64,000 bases of DNA, from the NCBI GenBank assembly GCA_017549025.1, contig JAFYWB010000015.1, forward strand, positions 62,001 to 126,000, read 5' to 3'. A program made the translations under genes and the position numbers. Origin of the DNA: Treponema sp. GTDB taxonomy: Bacteria; Spirochaetota; Spirochaetia; Treponematales; Treponemataceae. The notes under the pieces were generated by a model. That model did no database searches, was not told the origin of the DNA, and saw only the letters and a program-made list of their open reading frames with translations. Positions 56,346 to 64,000 of the stretch are shown here, in pieces (position 1 is the first letter of the stretch; each line of letters begins with the position of its first letter).

Positions 56346-56476
56346 TATCTGGCTAGACGCATTCTGCTGGTACTTACACCCCATACCGAACTGTCTAGCT
56401 AGACACTTTGTAATTTCCTTACAGGAAAGAGGAACCTGTCTAGCTAGAAAGGTCAGAATTTCATGTAATGAAATTC
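56346..56476. repeat. Repeated TCTAGCTAGA palindromes and a GAATTTCAT hairpin
   Basis: TCTGGCTAGA (56348), TCTAGCTAGA (56394) and TCTAGCTAGA (56439) are spaced about 45 nt apart. A GAATTTCAT-GTA-ATGAAATTC hairpin (56456-56476) follows. A related TTAGCTA-GT-TAGCTAA (56583-56598) overlaps the stop of the Hsp70-like gene. They lie between the transposase remnant and the convergent Hsp70-like gene. The rest of 56322-56590 shows no gene. Confidence 0.6.
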
Positions 56477-56590
56477 CTCGTGACAAGCAATGAAATTTTG
56501 AATTTCAAAGCATCTTGTATTCCTATTTGTTTTTGATTTTGAAAGCTCAGCCTCCGATTTTGGGAAACATGATACTACGTTATTAGCTAG

Positions 56591-58420
56591 TTAGCTAATG
56601 CAGTTTCTCTTACAGCCATCCAATAAATGCTGAACAATGATTGCAGGATGTGCACCTAAAATCATAGAGGCACATTGCTTACAATGGAGAAATTCATTTT
56701 TTCTCATGAATTTTATCTTAAACTCAAGGGGATGCATCTTTTCTAAATGCATAAGAAAATGTGCTGACTCACGTTCTTCAAAAACGTAGAAGCAGTATGG
56801 ACACAATACTTTATCAATATTTGTAAGATTTTTAAAAAAGATTTTGTAAGTTAAATTACTTGAATGAGCTTGTAAATGAGTAAAATAATTTTTTTTGTTG
56901 AGAGCTTTTGTACAACAAGGGCATTTTACTGGAACATTTTTATTTCTTTTGAGATTTTTCGCAAGCTGATTATTATGTTGAGGAATCTTATGTCTTATAA
57001 CTTGGGTTTTAGCTTTCGGCATGACAAATGTCTCATTCGTATGAGTAATAGTATGATTTATTACCCTGTTATTGCTTGTTTCTTCTTGGATATTATTCAA
57101 TCTATGATTCAAATCCAAAGAAGAATTAGATTTATGTTCAGAAGGCTTATCCCTATCTATCCCGCTAAATATACATTCTCTATCAAAGTGCCAAGGAAAT
57201 CCACTTATTTGAGGAAAACTAGAACGAGTCAGTTGCTCTGCAATTATTAGGCGATTGTCAGGCAGATCCTCCAATAAAACTTTCTGTCTTGTAAGAGGTG
57301 GTATATTTGCTTTTTCAAAGGCAGTCTTATGAGATTTAATAATTGAATGGTACCAATTAAAATCTGCACCACCGCCAAAAGTATAATATGGAATTATGGT
57401 ATTTTTAGAATTTTGTTTATTCATCAAGTTCTTATTTCTTTCTTTTACTTCTCCTATACCAGTTGCAAATTCAACATCAAATTCATGAGCTTTCTTCAAT
57501 TTTCTATCTTCATTATATTCTGGTTTCCATCCAAATGGGAGTCTTATATCTTTAATTTTCAAGGAATCTATACAGGTTTCTCTTTCAGAAATATATTCAT
57601 TGGGATACATATATTGTAGTAGAATTTCGACGCCTAATGGCATTACTTTTTGAGAATATATTTGTGTTCTTTTTTCACCTTCTTCTGTGCGAGTAACGGA
57701 GATAGTTGCAAAGTCTACTGTACCACCACCAATATCAAGAATGGTATACAATCCCTCTCCCGTAGATGGTTGTTCAATGAACCATAATGCCTCAGCATAT
57801 AATTCAGGAACTGTTTGTAGATTTGATGGAAGATTAGGATTTGTTTGATTATATCTTTGATAAAAATGGAATAAATCTGTTATGGTTATACCATCAGTTG
57901 GAACCTTCTCACTTAAACAGTATGCTGTTGCAAGAACCTTATCATATATCCTTTTATTTTCATTGGTAAAATTATTAATAGGAGATCCCATATTTATTAT
58001 ATATTTTACATCTTGTGTTTTCAAAACGTCAGCAAGCTGTTTTTTAACTTCTTTTATTAAACAGGCTAGAAAATATACAGAACATAATAATTCAGGTTTT
58101 ACCCTTAAAGAGCTATTATTATTTTTTAATTTGATACTTGTTATAATCTCATCAGTAATCATACTATATTTGAAATAGCGAAGAATTTCACAATCTGGTG
58201 ATTCATGTAAATAAACTTTATTTTTTTCTGGATTATAAAATAATTCTGTAGGAAGAAAAAAAGATTTTACTCCGTTTGACTCGAATTGAATTGGCTGCTT
58301 AATTTCACCATCTTGGTTGAAATAAACCTTTGTAAAACTCGTTCCAAAATCGATACCAATTATAACAATTTTTTGTCTTTTCTGTTCTTCCTTTGGTATG
58401 AAAACTCTTCGACTAGCCAT
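56591..58420 (-). CDS. Hsp70-like actin-fold ATPase with three C-terminal zinc fingers (609 aa)
   Basis: Residues about 18-410 are an Hsp70/actin-type nucleotide-binding domain: phosphate 1 IGIDFGTSFTKVYF (21-34), phosphate 2 LDIGGGTVDFAT (228-239) and adenosine motif YTFGGGADF (346-354). There is no usual Hsp70 substrate-binding domain. A polar linker (410-495) leads to three finger-like units: C500-C503-H515-H519, C540-C543-H558-H563 and C580-C583-H598-C603. GAGAGG precedes the ATG. It follows the SNF2 gene by 12 nt, so both are one operon. The fingers may recognise nucleic acid or a partner. Confidence 0.82.
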   Translation of the reverse strand: MASRRVFIPKEEQKRQKIVIIGIDFGTSFTKVYFNQDGEIKQPIQFESNGVKSFFLPTELFYNPEKNKVYLHESPDCEILRYFKYSMITDEIITSIKLKNNNSSLRVKPELLCSVYFLACLIKEVKKQLADVLKTQDVKYIINMGSPINNFTNENKRIYDKVLATAYCLSEKVPTDGITITDLFHFYQRYNQTNPNLPSNLQTVPELYAEALWFIEQPSTGEGLYTILDIGGGTVDFATISVTRTEEGEKRTQIYSQKVMPLGVEILLQYMYPNEYISERETCIDSLKIKDIRLPFGWKPEYNEDRKLKKAHEFDVEFATGIGEVKERNKNLMNKQNSKNTIIPYYTFGGGADFNWYHSIIKSHKTAFEKANIPPLTRQKVLLEDLPDNRLIIAEQLTRSSFPQISGFPWHFDRECIFSGIDRDKPSEHKSNSSLDLNHRLNNIQEETSNNRVINHTITHTNETFVMPKAKTQVIRHKIPQHNNQLAKNLKRNKNVPVKCPCCTKALNKKNYFTHLQAHSSNLTYKIFFKNLTNIDKVLCPYCFYVFEERESAHFLMHLEKMHPLEFKIKFMRKNEFLHCKQCASMILGAHPAIIVQHLLDGCKRNCIS

Positions 58421-58432
58421 TATAACCTCTCC

Positions 58433-61400
58433 CTAAATGACTTTAATGATACCCATACCAATATCTTCATAAGAACATCGAGCCTTTGTTTTCTCATCAA
58501 TACTGCGTATTTGCATTTCATAGTTTTCTAGTGTTTTTTTTACATTACTTTCTCTAAGCTTTATACCCCTTTGCATACCTATGTTCTGTGATTTCTCAGA
58601 TTCTTGCATTGCCATAATTGTTTTTCTTAAGCTTGAAACTTTTCTATCTGTCATAAGTTTCAAGTAATCTTTTTGTTGTTGACAAATTTCTTCATTTTCT
58701 CGCAAGAAAGATTTTTCAAATATTTCAAAATCATTACCTGAAACATCAAAAATTTGTGTCATGGCATTACAAGATTTTAAGGAAATATCTGTTACATCCT
58801 CTTTCCAAGTTGGATTCGATTCTCCAAAAGCAATGGCATTCATAATTATTTCTTCTGAAAGCAGAGGCGATAGAACTTCTTTTGTTTCAATATCACATAA
58901 ATAATATTTTATCTCCTTTTTATCTTTATACCCTTCCGCAATCCACTCTTGTATCCAATAAGAATACATGCCTTTGGGTAGTTTATTTTCTTTATCATAT
59001 AACTTAATAGAAGAACATCCATAACTTGTTGTTGGATATTTTGATTTTTCTTCTGTAATCCATTTGATTAAAGGATTTGAATACGAAATCACTTCATAAT
59101 TAGTTCGTTTCACCTTTTCTCTTTGGGTTGCATCAAAAAGACATAATAATTCTGACCCATATTTTAAGGAAGAATTTAATCCTTCTTTATTCAAAAATTC
59201 TGAATAATTTAGGGCACCTTCTGGTGATAAAGTTATCAATGCAGCTTTGTTGATGGATGGAAAATCAATGAATTTTGAACCAGGCCATGTAGACTCTAAG
59301 AAATCCCTTACGTAAAACATTAAATCAATGGAATGAATGAATCTCTCAGTCTTTTTAGCTTCTTCAATATTTTGGATAAGATAATCCTTGTACGCCACTG
59401 AAGATGAGGCACTGTTTTCCAATTCTTCCAGCTGATTTTTCTTCATTATGATTGTATCTATCGTTTCATCTGCTTTTCTTAATTTTTCTTCTTCAGTTAA
59501 ATCTCTATTAAGTAAATTTAAAGCAAGGTTTTGAATTTCATTACCAAGTATTTCTTCTATATCACCAATTGAATGCTTAAAGATATTTATTCTCTCATAG
59601 AGTCTACTCAGAACCCTATCTTCAACACTGTTAGAACAAATCATATTGAAAATATGGAGAATATCTGACTTTTGACCTATTCGATCTATACGTCCAATTC
59701 TCTGCTCCAATCGCATTGGATTCCATGGCAAGTCATAATTAAACTCTGTATCACAGAACTGCATATCTATACCTTCAGATCCAACTTCTGTTGAAAGCAA
59801 CAGATTTATAGATGGATTATCCTTGAATTCTTTTACTACTTCATGTTTATTTATACCAACTCCGCCCATCATACTTAAACAAGAAATATTATCACTAGAA
59901 AATTTTTGGGCTAAATATCTAATCGTTCCTCGGTAGAATGAAAAAATGATAATCTTTGTATTGGGATTATCTTTTATTTTCTCTTGAATAACATTTTTCA
60001 CAGCTAAATATTTGGAATCATATTCCATTAAACGATGGATATCTATGTTGATATCAGAAATAGCATTCACAACATCAAAATTTTCAGTTTCCACATCATC
60101 GTCGTCATCTGAATAGAAACCTAAATCATCCAATAGTTGTTCTTCGATATTTGAAGAATAAGCAGCATTGTCTTTTTTTTCTTTCCAATCCATAAAAGCT
60201 GCTGGCATACAACTTGCCATTTGTCTTTGACGAGCAATTATTTGAAACTGACAAAATGAATCTGCATATTCAGATGCTTCTTGTAGCGATTCTGTAACAC
60301 TATTATATAAATACTGCTCATAGTCATTTAAATGATAGGTAATTGTATATGCATCTCTTGTTGGTCTCTTTTCAAAAGCATCTCTTTTTCTGGTTCGTGT
60401 TAAATAAGATGAATAGAATACTTTTTTTGTGAACTTATTATAATACTCAATACAGACTTCTCTATTTCCAATTATAGATGGTAATTTTTCTTCAAAATCC
60501 TTTATAAGAGGATCATCTTTATAAAAGAATCCACCATGGATTTCTGAAATTAGTTTTTCATATCTTTCCAAAGGAGCATTTGATCGAAGTAAATTTGCAA
60601 TTCGGATAAAATTCTGACTTTCCTCTAGCAATCTGTAAAAAGCATATTTATCATAAAACTCTTCTGGAGAAAGAATCCTTAAAAGGTTAAATAAATTCTC
60701 TTCACCTGTTTGTATAGGAGTTGCAGATAGGAGAACGAGATTTTTTGTATTATCACGCAATTTTGAAGCTATTTTGAAACTTGCTGTTTCCGAATTTCTA
60801 AGATAATGAGCTTCATCAATAATGACTAAGTCAAAAACTTCATCTTTATTGCTAGCTGCTAGTTCTTCTAAAAACTCATCTAAATTGGCACGAGGAGAAT
60901 TATCAAATAAAGCAGTAATCTTTTCCTTGTATCTAATTCCTTCAAGACTCGTGATTAATGCAAAGTGCTTTTTTAGTGGCTGAGAAACAGCTTGTTTTAT
61001 ATTGTCTAACAAGTCTTTAGCTTTTACTATTTCTGATTCTATTGAAAAATAATTATACAAATCATTTTTCCATTTTTCACAGAGAACAGCAGGGCAAACA
61101 ATTAAAAGCCTTCGACTATTTTCTCTAGCAATCAATTCTTCCCAAATATACATTGCTTCAATTGTTTTTCCTAATCCAACTTCATCTGCAATAAGAAGTC
61201 GTCCTGTTGTAGATTCAATAAACTTCATGACAGGTTTAAATTGATGAGGAAAAAATTCTGTCGCACTATTATTCATAGAATAATAAATATTTGTAATATC
61301 ACCTTTTATTCTTATAAAAGCTAAAATTCTTCGTAATTCATTTATGCCAAGAAAACGTCCAGATTCAAACATTTCCTGTAAATCATCTTCATCATATTTT

Positions 61401-61552
61401 TCTAAGAACTCTGTTTTTATGTATCGGACATCTTGTTGAGAAAATCTTACTTTCCATTCTGTGACTCCGTTTCTTTCCCTTGAACCTTGTATTACGCCGC
61501 TTTTTTTTGAAAAGGAATCTACTACATTGTCACCCTTATTGAAAGTATCCAT
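58433..61552 (-). CDS. SNF2-type helicase/translocase (1039 aa)
   Basis: The N-terminal 50 residues (KGDNVVDSFSKKSGVIQG) look like a small beta-barrel reader domain. The motor has Walker A DEVGLGKT (123-130), DEAH at 246-249, SATP at 276-279 and the helicase C-terminal lobe with STEVGSEGIDMQFC and QRIGRIDRIGQ. The C-terminal 400 residues are helical and unassigned. It resembles the HepA/RapA-like SNF2 proteins of defence islands. GGAG precedes the ATG. It heads a two-gene operon with the Hsp70-like gene, transcribed opposite to the restriction genes. Confidence 0.9.
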   Translation of the reverse strand: MDTFNKGDNVVDSFSKKSGVIQGSRERNGVTEWKVRFSQQDVRYIKTEFLEKYDEDDLQEMFESGRFLGINELRRILAFIRIKGDITNIYYSMNNSATEFFPHQFKPVMKFIESTTGRLLIADEVGLGKTIEAMYIWEELIARENSRRLLIVCPAVLCEKWKNDLYNYFSIESEIVKAKDLLDNIKQAVSQPLKKHFALITSLEGIRYKEKITALFDNSPRANLDEFLEELAASNKDEVFDLVIIDEAHYLRNSETASFKIASKLRDNTKNLVLLSATPIQTGEENLFNLLRILSPEEFYDKYAFYRLLEESQNFIRIANLLRSNAPLERYEKLISEIHGGFFYKDDPLIKDFEEKLPSIIGNREVCIEYYNKFTKKVFYSSYLTRTRKRDAFEKRPTRDAYTITYHLNDYEQYLYNSVTESLQEASEYADSFCQFQIIARQRQMASCMPAAFMDWKEKKDNAAYSSNIEEQLLDDLGFYSDDDDDVETENFDVVNAISDINIDIHRLMEYDSKYLAVKNVIQEKIKDNPNTKIIIFSFYRGTIRYLAQKFSSDNISCLSMMGGVGINKHEVVKEFKDNPSINLLLSTEVGSEGIDMQFCDTEFNYDLPWNPMRLEQRIGRIDRIGQKSDILHIFNMICSNSVEDRVLSRLYERINIFKHSIGDIEEILGNEIQNLALNLLNRDLTEEEKLRKADETIDTIIMKKNQLEELENSASSSVAYKDYLIQNIEEAKKTERFIHSIDLMFYVRDFLESTWPGSKFIDFPSINKAALITLSPEGALNYSEFLNKEGLNSSLKYGSELLCLFDATQREKVKRTNYEVISYSNPLIKWITEEKSKYPTTSYGCSSIKLYDKENKLPKGMYSYWIQEWIAEGYKDKKEIKYYLCDIETKEVLSPLLSEEIIMNAIAFGESNPTWKEDVTDISLKSCNAMTQIFDVSGNDFEIFEKSFLRENEEICQQQKDYLKLMTDRKVSSLRKTIMAMQESEKSQNIGMQRGIKLRESNVKKTLENYEMQIRSIDEKTKARCSYEDIGMGIIKVI

Positions 61553-61586
61553 TTTATTCTCCGAAATATGTATATAAATTTATTTT

Positions 61587-61615
61587 ATTATATTTTAGCT
61601 TTTCGTTTTTTTCAA
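61587..61615 (-). promoter_or_regulatory. Promoter of the SNF2/Hsp70 operon
   Basis: TTGAAA, 17 nt and TATAAT on the minus strand, with a leader of about 25 nt carrying GGAG before the ATG. Confidence 0.75.
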
Positions 61616-61841
61616 TGAAAAAATTACCAGTTTGACAAATATCTCGATTGTTAGTATGGTAAACACTCTTTAACATTCTCCCCCACCCCCTTCACAAACC
61701 CCATCAATTATTTCACAAAAAAGTGAATATTCTTACTAAAAACACTTGCAATATTTTCTGTTTTGAATTATATTCGATGTAAGGAGTAAAATCCCTCCAA
61801 AAGAAATCCGTTGGATTCAAAAGAAACAAGGGAGCGATAAG

Positions 61842-62246
61842 ATGGCAAACGTAACCACCTTTGGAAAGGTGCTCAGGAAACTCAGGATTGACCACTCTGA
61901 GATTTTGGGAGACATGGCAACGAGGCTTGGCATTTCGCCAGCGTATCTTTCGGCCATAGAAAACAATGGTCGTGTCATTCCAGATGATCTGATTGCAAAG
62001 CTTGCACAGGAATACAATCTGAATGACGCTCAAATAAAAGAGTTGGAAGAAGCAAAGGCTCAAACAAGTGGAGCCGTTGCCGTTCAGTTTGAAAATCAGA
62101 AGGAAAACCATGACTACATTCAAACAGCAGTCATGTTTGCCCGGGATTTTTCCAAGCTGACTTCCCAGCAAATTATTCAGTTAAAGAATCTTCTCAAGGA
62201 ATTTGAGGATTCAGGAGCAGCAGCCTATGGAAGCACAGCAGAATGA
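61842..62246 (+). CDS. XRE-family helix-turn-helix regulator (134 aa)
   Basis: FGKVLRKLRIDHSEILGDMATRLGISPAYLSAIENNGRVIPDDLIAKLA is a classic XRE DNA-binding domain. The C-terminal 60 residues are helical and may dimerise. AAGGGAG precedes the ATG. It overlaps the start of the metallopeptidase gene by 20 nt. Such pairs control mobile elements, the peptidase cleaving the repressor. Upstream, 61616-61841 has no gene. Confidence 0.87.
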   Translation: MANVTTFGKVLRKLRIDHSEILGDMATRLGISPAYLSAIENNGRVIPDDLIAKLAQEYNLNDAQIKELEEAKAQTSGAVAVQFENQKENHDYIQTAVMFARDFSKLTSQQIIQLKNLLKEFEDSGAAAYGSTAE

Positions 62247-62874
62247 TGTAGCAGAAAATCAGACCGTTCCAGTATTGGTTCTTACCGATGCTGGAATACA
62301 GAGAGTAGCCTTTTGGCTCAGAGTATTAGGGGGATGCAACAGACACACCCAATTCGATCCCATTTACGTGATGGAGTGTGTGATTGCAGCCCAAGATGAG
62401 ACCTTTAATTACTTCATTATCGAAAAAAGTGACTGGTTCTACGGCACCAGTTGCCAGGCTCTTTACAAGCCAGTGGAAAACACCATCTATATTCGCAGCG
62501 ATGTGTACGACGCAGCCCTTGAGGGAAAAGGACAGGCACTGATTACCATCGCCCACGAAATATGCCACTACATTCAAAACCTTCTGCTACGGATTTTTTC
62601 CTGCATACCGGGATTGACCTACAAAACAGAGTCTTGTGCTCAGGATTCTATCCAAATGCAAGCTCACGAAATCCAGACAGATTCTATCACCGTGCTATTA
62701 TTTACAGATGAGCTTTTTTTGGGAAAAAGTGATGAGGAAATTGTTACTGCCTACATCATAGCTCCCATTACAGAGTGTGTCTGCGTTCTAATAGAAAAAC
62801 TTGGGGAAAAGATTGCCAAAAGATGGCAAAGCTTTCCTACTACCAAACAAAGGAGGGAAGTATGCGTTGTATGA
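62227..62874 (+). CDS. ImmA/IrrE-like metallopeptidase (215 aa)
   Basis: HExxH zinc motif in LITIAHEICHYIQNLLLR at about residue 115, with a downstream acidic segment QMQAHEIQTDS that could supply the third ligand. The first 90 residues carry a beta-rich domain (YVMECVIAAQDETFNYFIIEKSD) unusual for ImmA. CAGGAG precedes the ATG at 62227. ImmA-type peptidases cleave a cognate XRE repressor after a signal; here the overlapping XRE gene is the natural target. This pairing is inference. Confidence 0.65.
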   Translation: MEAQQNDVAENQTVPVLVLTDAGIQRVAFWLRVLGGCNRHTQFDPIYVMECVIAAQDETFNYFIIEKSDWFYGTSCQALYKPVENTIYIRSDVYDAALEGKGQALITIAHEICHYIQNLLLRIFSCIPGLTYKTESCAQDSIQMQAHEIQTDSITVLLFTDELFLGKSDEEIVTAYIIAPITECVCVLIEKLGEKIAKRWQSFPTTKQRREVCVV

Positions 62875-62906
62875 TTGCAGTTATCCTTGCAAAAAAAATA
62901 GCCTAA
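62862..62906 (+). CDS. Short ORF with a strong ribosome-binding site (14 aa)
   Basis: MRCMIAVILAKKIA. An AGGAGGGAAG lies just before the ATG and the ORF overlaps the peptidase stop by 13 nt in another frame. A terminator follows about 30 nt later. It could be a microprotein or a leader peptide; no homologue is known to me. Confidence 0.35.
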   Translation: MRCMIAVILAKKIA

Positions 62907-62935
62907 GCCTACGCCAATAGACTCAAGCTATGAAT

Positions 62936-62996
62936 AACAGAAAGTAGTAAAACTACCTATACATTTAGTCCATTCTACTTTCTGTTGCCATTTTTT
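62936..62996 (+). terminator. Terminator after the XRE-peptidase genes
   Basis: AACAGAAAGTAG pairs with CTACTTTCTGTT across a 27-nt loop and T6 follows a few bases later. Confidence 0.75.
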
Positions 62997-63105
62997 GCAA
63001 GGTACTTTTAGGGAGACACAATGCAAATGTGTCTAAAATTTGCAAAAAAACTTCGTATGAAGTTTGTAATTCAAAGTAGCCAGTTTCATGGCACAGGAGT
63101 ATATT

Positions 63106-63876
63106 ATGGCAAAGATAGAAAATCTTTCCACTTTAGAAAACAGTAGTTCCAATGTGAGTGTCACATTGTGTGAGAACCACTTGAAAAAAGACGGATCTTA
63201 CTATGCACGAGTAAGTCGCAATACAGCAAGCTTCAAAAACATCATTTCCGAGATTGCAGAGGAAAACAAGGGACTGGATCCCCATCTTTTGCAGTACTCA
63301 GCGATTTTGATTCAAAAGAAGATGCTCAAGATGCTAGAACAGGGCAAGGCAGTGAATCTCCTTGACCTAGCCACCATGTACATTGCCATGAAATGCAATG
63401 CCAAGGGGAAAAGTGACGTTTCTGAAAAAGGTCAGTTCGTCATTAAATTTTCCCCCACCAAGATTGCACAGGATGCTGTCAGCTCCTTGAGTGTAGACAA
63501 GGTGGTATATGTGGATTCTGCACCAGAAATCACAGAGATAAAGGATTTGTCCACCAATCAAAGTGATGGAACCGTTACCAAGGACAAGCCCATTGCAATT
63601 TACGGCAGTAAGCTCAAACTTGGTGAATCAGCATCTGGCATTTACTTTGCCCCACTGGATACAGCAGGAAATTATGACCGAGATGAAAACAACTGGATTA
63701 CCGTTGCCCCGGAAAAAATCTTCCGCAACCTGCCTGGCGAGCTGAACTTCTTTGTTCCAGCCAGCCTCACGGAAGGTGACTCCTACTGCATCATAGTGCG
63801 GACAAACTATCTGTCCAAAGACCGTAGCAGAAAAGAAACGGTTCAAACAGTCAGCTCCACTGTCACAGTAGCCTAA
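63106..63876 (+). CDS. HU-like DNA-binding protein with C-terminal DUF4469-type domain (256 aa)
   Basis: The first 120 residues resemble an HU/IHF-like domain (YYARVSRNTASFKNIISEIAEENKG, then VNLLDLATMYIAM). The second half is beta-rich (KPIAIYGSKLKLGESASGIYFAPLD, LNFFVPASLTEGDSYCIIVRTNY), like DUF4469 domains that follow HU-like domains in Bacteroidetes and spirochaetes. GGAG precedes the ATG at 63106. It is monocistronic with a terminator at 63885-63922. The role is unknown; nucleoid or mobile-DNA binding is possible. Confidence 0.68.
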   Translation: MAKIENLSTLENSSSNVSVTLCENHLKKDGSYYARVSRNTASFKNIISEIAEENKGLDPHLLQYSAILIQKKMLKMLEQGKAVNLLDLATMYIAMKCNAKGKSDVSEKGQFVIKFSPTKIAQDAVSSLSVDKVVYVDSAPEITEIKDLSTNQSDGTVTKDKPIAIYGSKLKLGESASGIYFAPLDTAGNYDRDENNWITVAPEKIFRNLPGELNFFVPASLTEGDSYCIIVRTNYLSKDRSRKETVQTVSSTVTVA

Positions 63877-63884
63877 TCCCCCAC

Positions 63885-63922
63885 CCCCTCGCCCAGCACT
63901 CCAGCTAGGACGAGGGGGTTCT
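63885..63922 (+). terminator. Terminator-like hairpin after the HU-like gene
   Basis: CCCCCTCG pairs with CGAGGGGG, followed by TTCTTGT, a weak T tract. Confidence 0.6.
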
Positions 63923-63945
63923 TGTATTTAGTCAAAGGCTTTAAC

Positions 63946-64000
63946 TTAAGCCTGCTTCAAGTACTGGTTAATGCTGGCGTCTACACTTTTTAAACCGATT
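63946..64000 (-). CDS. C-terminal end of a minus-strand gene, cut by window edge
   Basis: The minus-strand frame reads IGLKSVDASINQYLKQA and then a TAA at 63946. The amphipathic end and the terminator-like hairpin just beyond it support a real gene end, but 17 residues are too few for a family call. Confidence 0.35.
   Translation of the reverse strand, partial: IGLKSVDASINQYLKQA

Overview
ORGANISM. The window reads as a spirochaete chromosome, most likely a host-associated Treponema. The signs are: two tandem methyl-accepting chemotaxis proteins; a bactofilin/M23 peptidase/RicT cell-shape operon; a periplasmic sugar-binding protein whose signal peptide ends in FAGGKKE instead of a cysteine lipobox (a common treponeme form); a long archaeal/spirochaete-type PheS; a fused AroDE; and an unfamiliar 524-aa protein of spirochaete character. 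The genus is inferred from gene content. No rRNA gene was seen.

LAYOUT. (a) 1-17.2 kb is housekeeping: partial FGGY sugar kinase, GapA, a lipoprotein metallopeptidase, Era and two membrane proteins, RpiA-AroDE, an NhaC antiporter, two chemoreceptors, and a malic enzyme-radical SAM operon. Two fold-back repeat elements with conserved ends and covarying stems sit at 2.1 and 3.9 kb, and their right ends form the promoters of the next genes. (b) 17.3-19.2 kb: a DinJ/YafQ toxin-antitoxin cassette lies between two 41-bp copies of the 3' end of an aminopeptidase gene. (c) 19.2-28.6 kb is a galacto-N-biose/lacto-N-biose locus: GH112 phosphorylase, two ABC permeases, binding protein, AraC regulator and N-acetylhexosamine kinase. 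An Rpn-type nuclease gene with an apparent internal antitoxin start interrupts it. (d) 28.6-44.2 kb is core again: MATE exporter, methyltransferase, M23-bactofilin-DUF327-RicT, TatD-Dus behind a structured leader, a 524-aa unknown, GGDEF cyclase, rhomboid, PheS and acyl-CoA synthetase. (e) 44.2-61.6 kb is an AT-rich defence island: type I restriction genes with Fic and DUF1016 genes inserted between hsdM and hsdS; a P-loop kinase / PIN-GNAT-PUA-like / ASCH / HigA cassette; a dead IS256-type transposase; and a divergent two-gene unit coding for an SNF2-type helicase and an Hsp70-like ATPase with three zinc fingers. (f) 61.8-64 kb: an XRE regulator, an ImmA/IrrE-like metallopeptidase, a small ORF, an HU-like protein and the tail of one more gene.

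HOW IT FITS TOGETHER. The glycan locus would import Gal-beta-1,3-HexNAc disaccharides (mucin or glycolipid cores), split them by phosphorolysis and phosphorylate the released HexNAc. The defence island layers classical restriction over several less familiar modules. The best candidates for an undescribed system are the SNF2 helicase + Hsp70-zinc-finger pair (56.6-61.6 kb) and, second, the kinase/PIN-GNAT/ASCH cassette (52.8-55.7 kb).

A WINDOW-WIDE PATTERN. At about nine genes, core and accessory, a good -10 hexamer ends only 6-8 nt before the start codon with no Shine-Dalgarno sequence. This predicts widespread leaderless mRNAs. All calls come from reading the sequence; no database search was run.
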